Shown here piece by piece: positions 50,563 through 54,160 of a DNA stretch of 54,160 nt. Position numbers and translations under genes: made by a program. The first letter of the stretch is position 1, and every line of letters starts with the position of its first letter. Below the pieces are notes generated by a model. That model did not search any database, was not told the origin of the DNA, and saw only the letters and a program-made list of their open reading frames with translations. Origin of the DNA: an uncultured Clostridia bacterium (GTDB taxonomy: Bacteria; Bacillota; Clostridia; Oscillospirales; Acutalibacteraceae); the NCBI GenBank assembly GCA_944380885.1, contig CALWIZ010000013.1, positions 1 to 54,160 on the forward strand, in the 5' to 3' direction.

Positions 50563-51759
50563 TTAAAAGTCAACCTCTGTTCCGTAATATGTACATTTGA
50601 AAAGTTTTGCCATTGTCTCAGGGTCAATAGCACGCGGGTTGGAGCCTGTGCAGGCATCGCCTACTGCGTTAGCAGCAATCTCGTCAACCTTAGCGTTGAA
50701 TTCAGCCTCGTCAACACCGAATTCCTTTAAAGTATGCGGAATATTGAGCTTTTCATTCATATTATCTATAAGATTGCAAAGACTTTCGATAAGTCCCTTA
50801 TTGCTGGAGCCTGCAAGTCCAAGCATTCTCGCAATATCGGCATATCTTTCGGCAGCTCTCTGGTCATGCGCGTTGTACTTGATAACGAAAGGAAGATAAA
50901 TTGCATTTGCGCAGCCGTGCGGAATGTGCTGATCCTTCATTGCGCCTTCGTGGAAAGCAGCACCGGTTTTGTGAGCCATCGAATGTACAATTCCGAGAAG
51001 TGCGTTTGAGAAAGCCATACCGGCAAGGCACTGAGCGTCATGCATCTGAGCACGTGATTCCTTGTTGCCTTTGTATGAAGAAGGAAGATAAGCGGTAACC
51101 ATTTCAATAGCTTTCATAGCAAGCGCGTCGGTGTAAACACTCGCAACGGTCGAAACATACGCTTCAATCGCATGAGTAAGAGCGTCCATACCGGTGTGAG
51201 CAACCAGCTTTGCAGGCATTGTCTGAGCAAGCTCAGGGTCAACTATTGCAATATCAGGTGTAATGTTGAAGTCAGCAAGCGGGTATTTGATGCCTTTTGA
51301 ATAGTCGGTAATAACCGAAAATGCCGTAACCTCGGTTGCGGTACCTGACGTAGACGAAATTGCGCAGAATTTAGCCTTCTGACGAAGCTCAGGGAAATTA
51401 AAGGGTATGCAGAGTGACTCAAATGTCACATCCGGATACTCATAGAAAGCCCACATTGCTTTGGCTGCGTCAATCGGAGAGCCTCCGCCCATAGCAACTA
51501 TCCAATCAGGCTCAAATTTGCGCATAGCTTCCGCGCCGCGCATAACGGTTTCAACAGAAGGATCCGGCTCAACACCTTCAAAGAGTTCAACCTGCATACC
51601 GGCTTCTTTGAGGTAACCTACTGCCTTATCAAGAAAACCGAAGCGTTTCATTGAACCGCCGCCTACAACCACAATAGCTTTTCTGCCCTTTAAATTTTTG
51701 AGATTTTCCATTGCGTTTTCGCCGAAGTAAACGTCTCTGGGTAATGTAAATCTTGCCAT
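50563..51759 (-). CDS. Iron-containing alcohol dehydrogenase
   Basis: A 398-residue group III dehydrogenase. The NAD(P)-binding GGGS (VVVGGGSMKRFG) is near residue 33 and GGGSPIDAAKAMW near 96; the metal ligands are in TGMDALTHAIEAY (Asp, His) and in IVHSMAHKTGAAFH (His), with a further His in HIPHGCANA. It interconverts aldehydes and alcohols (ethanol, butanol or a diol), and the family in clostridia includes butanol and 1,3-propanediol dehydrogenases. Cofactor preference is not visible. ACGGAGGAA precedes the ATG. Its redox role fits the adjacent NfnAB. Confidence 0.9.
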   Translation of the reverse strand: MARFTLPRDVYFGENAMENLKNLKGRKAIVVVGGGSMKRFGFLDKAVGYLKEAGMQVELFEGVEPDPSVETVMRGAEAMRKFEPDWIVAMGGGSPIDAAKAMWAFYEYPDVTFESLCIPFNFPELRQKAKFCAISSTSGTATEVTAFSVITDYSKGIKYPLADFNITPDIAIVDPELAQTMPAKLVAHTGMDALTHAIEAYVSTVASVYTDALAMKAIEMVTAYLPSSYKGNKESRAQMHDAQCLAGMAFSNALLGIVHSMAHKTGAAFHEGAMKDQHIPHGCANAIYLPFVIKYNAHDQRAAERYADIARMLGLAGSSNKGLIESLCNLIDNMNEKLNIPHTLKEFGVDEAEFNAKVDEIAANAVGDACTGSNPRAIDPETMAKLFKCTYYGTEVDF

Positions 51760-51924
51760 TTCAATTCCTCCGTTTTATTAAAAGCATTTTTTTGCTTTTT
51801 TATTTGTTTATATTATACTCCGAAGCAAATCAAAAAGGAAATATATAAACTGCATAAGTGATATTTCATACAAGATATATCATTTTTTTACTATTTTTGT
51901 TAATTTTTTTACTGTCAGTGCCCT

Positions 51925-52617
51925 TCAAGGCAACCGTGAAGCTGATACTACCGTGAGAATCATTCCGCAAACACGGAATTTCACCTCATAACCACAGAAT
52001 ATAAAACCGTAAATTCTGTCAGGGTCATCATGATATCGCGGTCTCGGATCCTCTGAAAGCACGTCATAAAGTTGATTAAAAACGTCGTCCGGCAAAGCCG
52101 CTCTGATAGTTTCCGGTATTACAACGTCAAGTGCCTTCCCATAATGCTCTCCAGCAAAACCGTTTAAAGCATTCGGATAAGAATCTGTAAAACTTATATA
52201 CGGCTTGATATCTATTATAGGTGTTGAGTCACACATATCAATACCTGAAACAAATATAACCGGACCGTATTTTTTGTCGTTTTCGACTTTTTCAAGCTTA
52301 AGCGCCGAAATGCCGACAGGATTCGGACGGTACGGAGACCGTGTGGCAAACACGCCGATACGCCGGTTTCCGCCAAGTCTGGGCGGTCTTACGGTAGGAG
52401 ACCATTTTTTCCCGTTTTCCGCACGTGAAAAAATCCATATCACCCATATATGAGAATACTGTTCCAATTCCCGCACAGCGGAAAAATCACGGTATTCAGG
52501 TTCAAAAACAATGCGTCCCGTAAGACCCTTTACAATTCCGCTTTGCCGCGGAAGACCGAACTTATCCGGAAAATCCGTATGAATTTTCGCAATTACATTG
52601 AATTGATAAGTTTCCAT
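51925..52617 (-). CDS. trmO: tRNA m6t6A37 methyltransferase TrmO-like
   Basis: A roughly 230-residue protein of the TsaA/TrmO family, SAM-dependent N6-methylation of t6A37 in tRNA-Thr. Conserved segments are IAKIHTDFPDKFGLPRQ, FEPEYRD, LEQYSHIWVIWIFS, and the hallmark TRSPYRPNPVGIS with LKLEKVE. Start ATG 52617 (METYQFN) follows AGAGGA; TTG 52632 is inside that site. The C-terminal 50 residues are longer than the basic domain. The PBP gene ends 17 bp upstream, so it could share that transcript. Confidence 0.9.
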   Translation of the reverse strand: METYQFNVIAKIHTDFPDKFGLPRQSGIVKGLTGRIVFEPEYRDFSAVRELEQYSHIWVIWIFSRAENGKKWSPTVRPPRLGGNRRIGVFATRSPYRPNPVGISALKLEKVENDKKYGPVIFVSGIDMCDSTPIIDIKPYISFTDSYPNALNGFAGEHYGKALDVVIPETIRAALPDDVFNQLYDVLSEDPRPRYHDDPDRIYGFIFCGYEVKFRVCGMILTVVSASRLP

Positions 52618-52633
52618 ATATTCCTCTAACAAA

Positions 52634-54160
52634 TTACTGCGGCACTGATAACGCTTCTTCCGACCCCGATGAGCTCGCCGCCGAAGAGGAATCGGAAGAA
52701 GATGAATCTGTTGATGACGAATCCGATGAAGACGACGAGTCGGACGAAGACGAATCGGATGACGAAGTATCAGATGAGCTGTCGCCAGACGAGGAATCTG
52801 ATGATGTATCCGATGAAGTGTCAGACGAAGTATTATCTGAAGATGTCGGCTCGCTTGATGAAACTTGTGACGACGAGTTGCTCGAAGATGACGAGGACGA
52901 ACTACTCGACGAAGATGAAGTTGACGGAGAGTTGTATACCGGATTATTTATATCGTCGCCTTTTTTATAGTATCCTATTCCCTTTTTGACAACATCGTCA
53001 CTGTCTTCAAACTGCTTTTTTTCAAGATCCCTGTGAACTTCCTTCATTACATCGCGCCATACTTTTGCCGCGGCGCCGCTGTTGCTTATATCTGTCGGGT
53101 AATCAAAGCCATACCAGACCGAGCCGACATAATAAGGAGTTCCCGCAACCATCCAAAGGTCGTTTGATTCGCTTGAAGTTCCGGTTTTGGCATATGCTTT
53201 CATCGAATAATTGAAGCTCGCGATAGTTCTGCCTGTTCCCTCGCTTCCGTAAACAACCTCCTGCAGCAGATGATTCATTATTGTGGCTGTCGCCGGTGAA
53301 ATTACCTGTTCACCGGTTTCGTCATAATCAAAAACAACCTCTCCGTTTGAACGCTCTATTTTATAATATGTGGTCGGCTCGTGATAAACGCCCTGATTGC
53401 CGAATATCGCGTAAGCCGCCGCGGATTCCGTTGTAGTTAATCCGTAAGCGCAGCCTCCAAGCGCAAGCGAAGATAAATTTTTATCCTGCTCTACAAGATG
53501 CGCGCACTTGAGCTTATTAACAAGGAAATTATAGGAATTTTCTATTCCAACCTCCTGAAGAAGGCGCACGGGAACAGCATTCATAGATTTTCTTATAGCA
53601 TAATTAAGATTTACGGTCCCCTTATAATAGCCGAACCATTCTTTAGGTCCGCTCGTTCCGTCGGGATAATAGTTTTCTATCGGTTTGTCGACGACTCTCG
53701 ATGTATAATTTACTATGTCATTCTCAATAGCGAGCGTGTAAACGCCGAGAGGTTTCATTGTAGATCCCGGCTGACGCGGTGAATCTGTCGCCCTGTTTAG
53801 TCCTCTGTTAGTTGTTTTTTCGCCTGCACCCCCTACTATTCCCATAATATGGCCGCTGTAATCCATTATTGTCATAGCTGACTGTACATGCTGTTCAGTA
53901 CCGTTGATTTTTTCTGTTTGAGGAAAATAGGTATCAATATCTGTATAAACTTCCTCCATTGCCTCTTGAATATCGGTATTCAATGTGGAATAAATTTTAA
54001 ATCCGCCGTTATAGAACATTGTGGAAGCAATTTCATTGCTCAGGTTATATTTTTCGGCAAGATCGTCTATTACCTGATCGATAAGGGTATCAACAAAATA
54101 GTTGTTGATTTCAATTTCATAATCGTTTTCCTGTGAATTGTCAAGCTTAATTTCCGCATT
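52634..54160 (-). CDS. Class A penicillin-binding protein, 3' part (truncated at the edge)
   Basis: The window holds the last 508 codons of a PBP1A-like bifunctional enzyme; the frame stays open to 54160, so the glycosyltransferase domain lies beyond. Visible are the linker GGFKIYSTLN, the nucleophile motif STMK in PGSTMKP, SMN in RKSMNAVPV, and KTG in AYAKTGTSSE. A tail of roughly 95-100 residues made almost only of Ser and Asp, with Thr and Glu, follows the transpeptidase domain and ends SEEALSVPQ. Such tails are seen on some Firmicutes PBPs and may span the wall. Its DNA is a run of GAC/GAT/TCG-type repeats on the other strand. Confidence 0.92.
   Translation of the reverse strand, partial: NAEIKLDNSQENDYEIEINNYFVDTLIDQVIDDLAEKYNLSNEIASTMFYNGGFKIYSTLNTDIQEAMEEVYTDIDTYFPQTEKINGTEQHVQSAMTIMDYSGHIMGIVGGAGEKTTNRGLNRATDSPRQPGSTMKPLGVYTLAIENDIVNYTSRVVDKPIENYYPDGTSGPKEWFGYYKGTVNLNYAIRKSMNAVPVRLLQEVGIENSYNFLVNKLKCAHLVEQDKNLSSLALGGCAYGLTTTESAAAYAIFGNQGVYHEPTTYYKIERSNGEVVFDYDETGEQVISPATATIMNHLLQEVVYGSEGTGRTIASFNYSMKAYAKTGTSSESNDLWMVAGTPYYVGSVWYGFDYPTDISNSGAAAKVWRDVMKEVHRDLEKKQFEDSDDVVKKGIGYYKKGDDINNPVYNSPSTSSSSSSSSSSSSSNSSSQVSSSEPTSSDNTSSDTSSDTSSDSSSGDSSSDTSSSDSSSSDSSSSSDSSSTDSSSSDSSSAASSSGSEEALSVPQ

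Noticed and set aside
52669..52989. 106-codon frame on the plus strand opposite the PBP tail
   Set aside because: A shadow of the Ser/Asp-coding repeat with no ribosome site and low-complexity content.

Overview
The window reads as a chromosomal segment of an anaerobic, endospore-forming Firmicute of the Clostridia, most like an Oscillospirales/Ruminococcaceae genome. The evidence is a set of sporulation genes (spoIVB, ylmC/ymxH, ytfJ/gerW, bofA, a SPOCS-LysM coat-type protein), clostridial NfnAB electron-bifurcating enzymes, an iron alcohol dehydrogenase, AddAB, a T-box in front of asnS, and Gram-positive sigma-A promoters (TTGACA/TATAAT). The assignment rests on gene families only. No rRNA, tRNA or CRISPR array was recognised.

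Layout. 1-4467: a MarR-type regulator with its own promoter and operator, followed by a heterodimeric ABC exporter. 4530-6059: SPOCS-LysM protein. 6126-8331 (minus): serine hydrolase, lone fumarase-type beta subunit, DivIVA-like coiled coil. 8506-13222 (plus): pcrA, membrane protein, maf, ttcA-like. 13216-14052 (minus): 8-oxoguanine glycosylase. 14130-18632 (plus): a Cys-rich DUF6062 protein, three membrane proteins, ylmC/ymxH and spoIVB, with a small cluster of DnaA-box-like sites at 14873-14932.

18786-22240 is the most unusual part. It is a GC-richer element bounded by two direct repeats of 145 bp that differ at one base and lie exactly 3,269 bp apart. It carries a 46-residue Cys-rich protein, about 0.75 kb of hairpin-rich non-coding DNA, an HUH rolling-circle Rep, a 179-residue tyrosine recombinase with the full catalytic set but no N-terminal domain, and a sigma-70 region-4-like protein, the last three in one operon. 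Each repeat is a large imperfect palindrome containing inverted 7-bp arms around short spacers, like recombinase core sites. I read it as an integrated small rolling-circle replicon (predicted circle 3,269 bp) that may recombine through a folded single-stranded site.

22725-40974 (minus): a CapD/PglF-type nucleotide-sugar dehydratase downstream of the T-box-controlled asnS-asnA unit; then engB, lon, a lipoprotein, pncB, argS, a DUF1934 protein and murI; then a run from an M50 protease through scpA, scpB, ytfI/ytfJ-type genes, a D,D-carboxypeptidase and rluB. 41073-54160 (minus): addA-addB (recombinational repair), bofA, nfnB-nfnA, iron alcohol dehydrogenase, trmO and the 3' part of a class A penicillin-binding protein with a long Ser/Asp tail that runs off the right edge.
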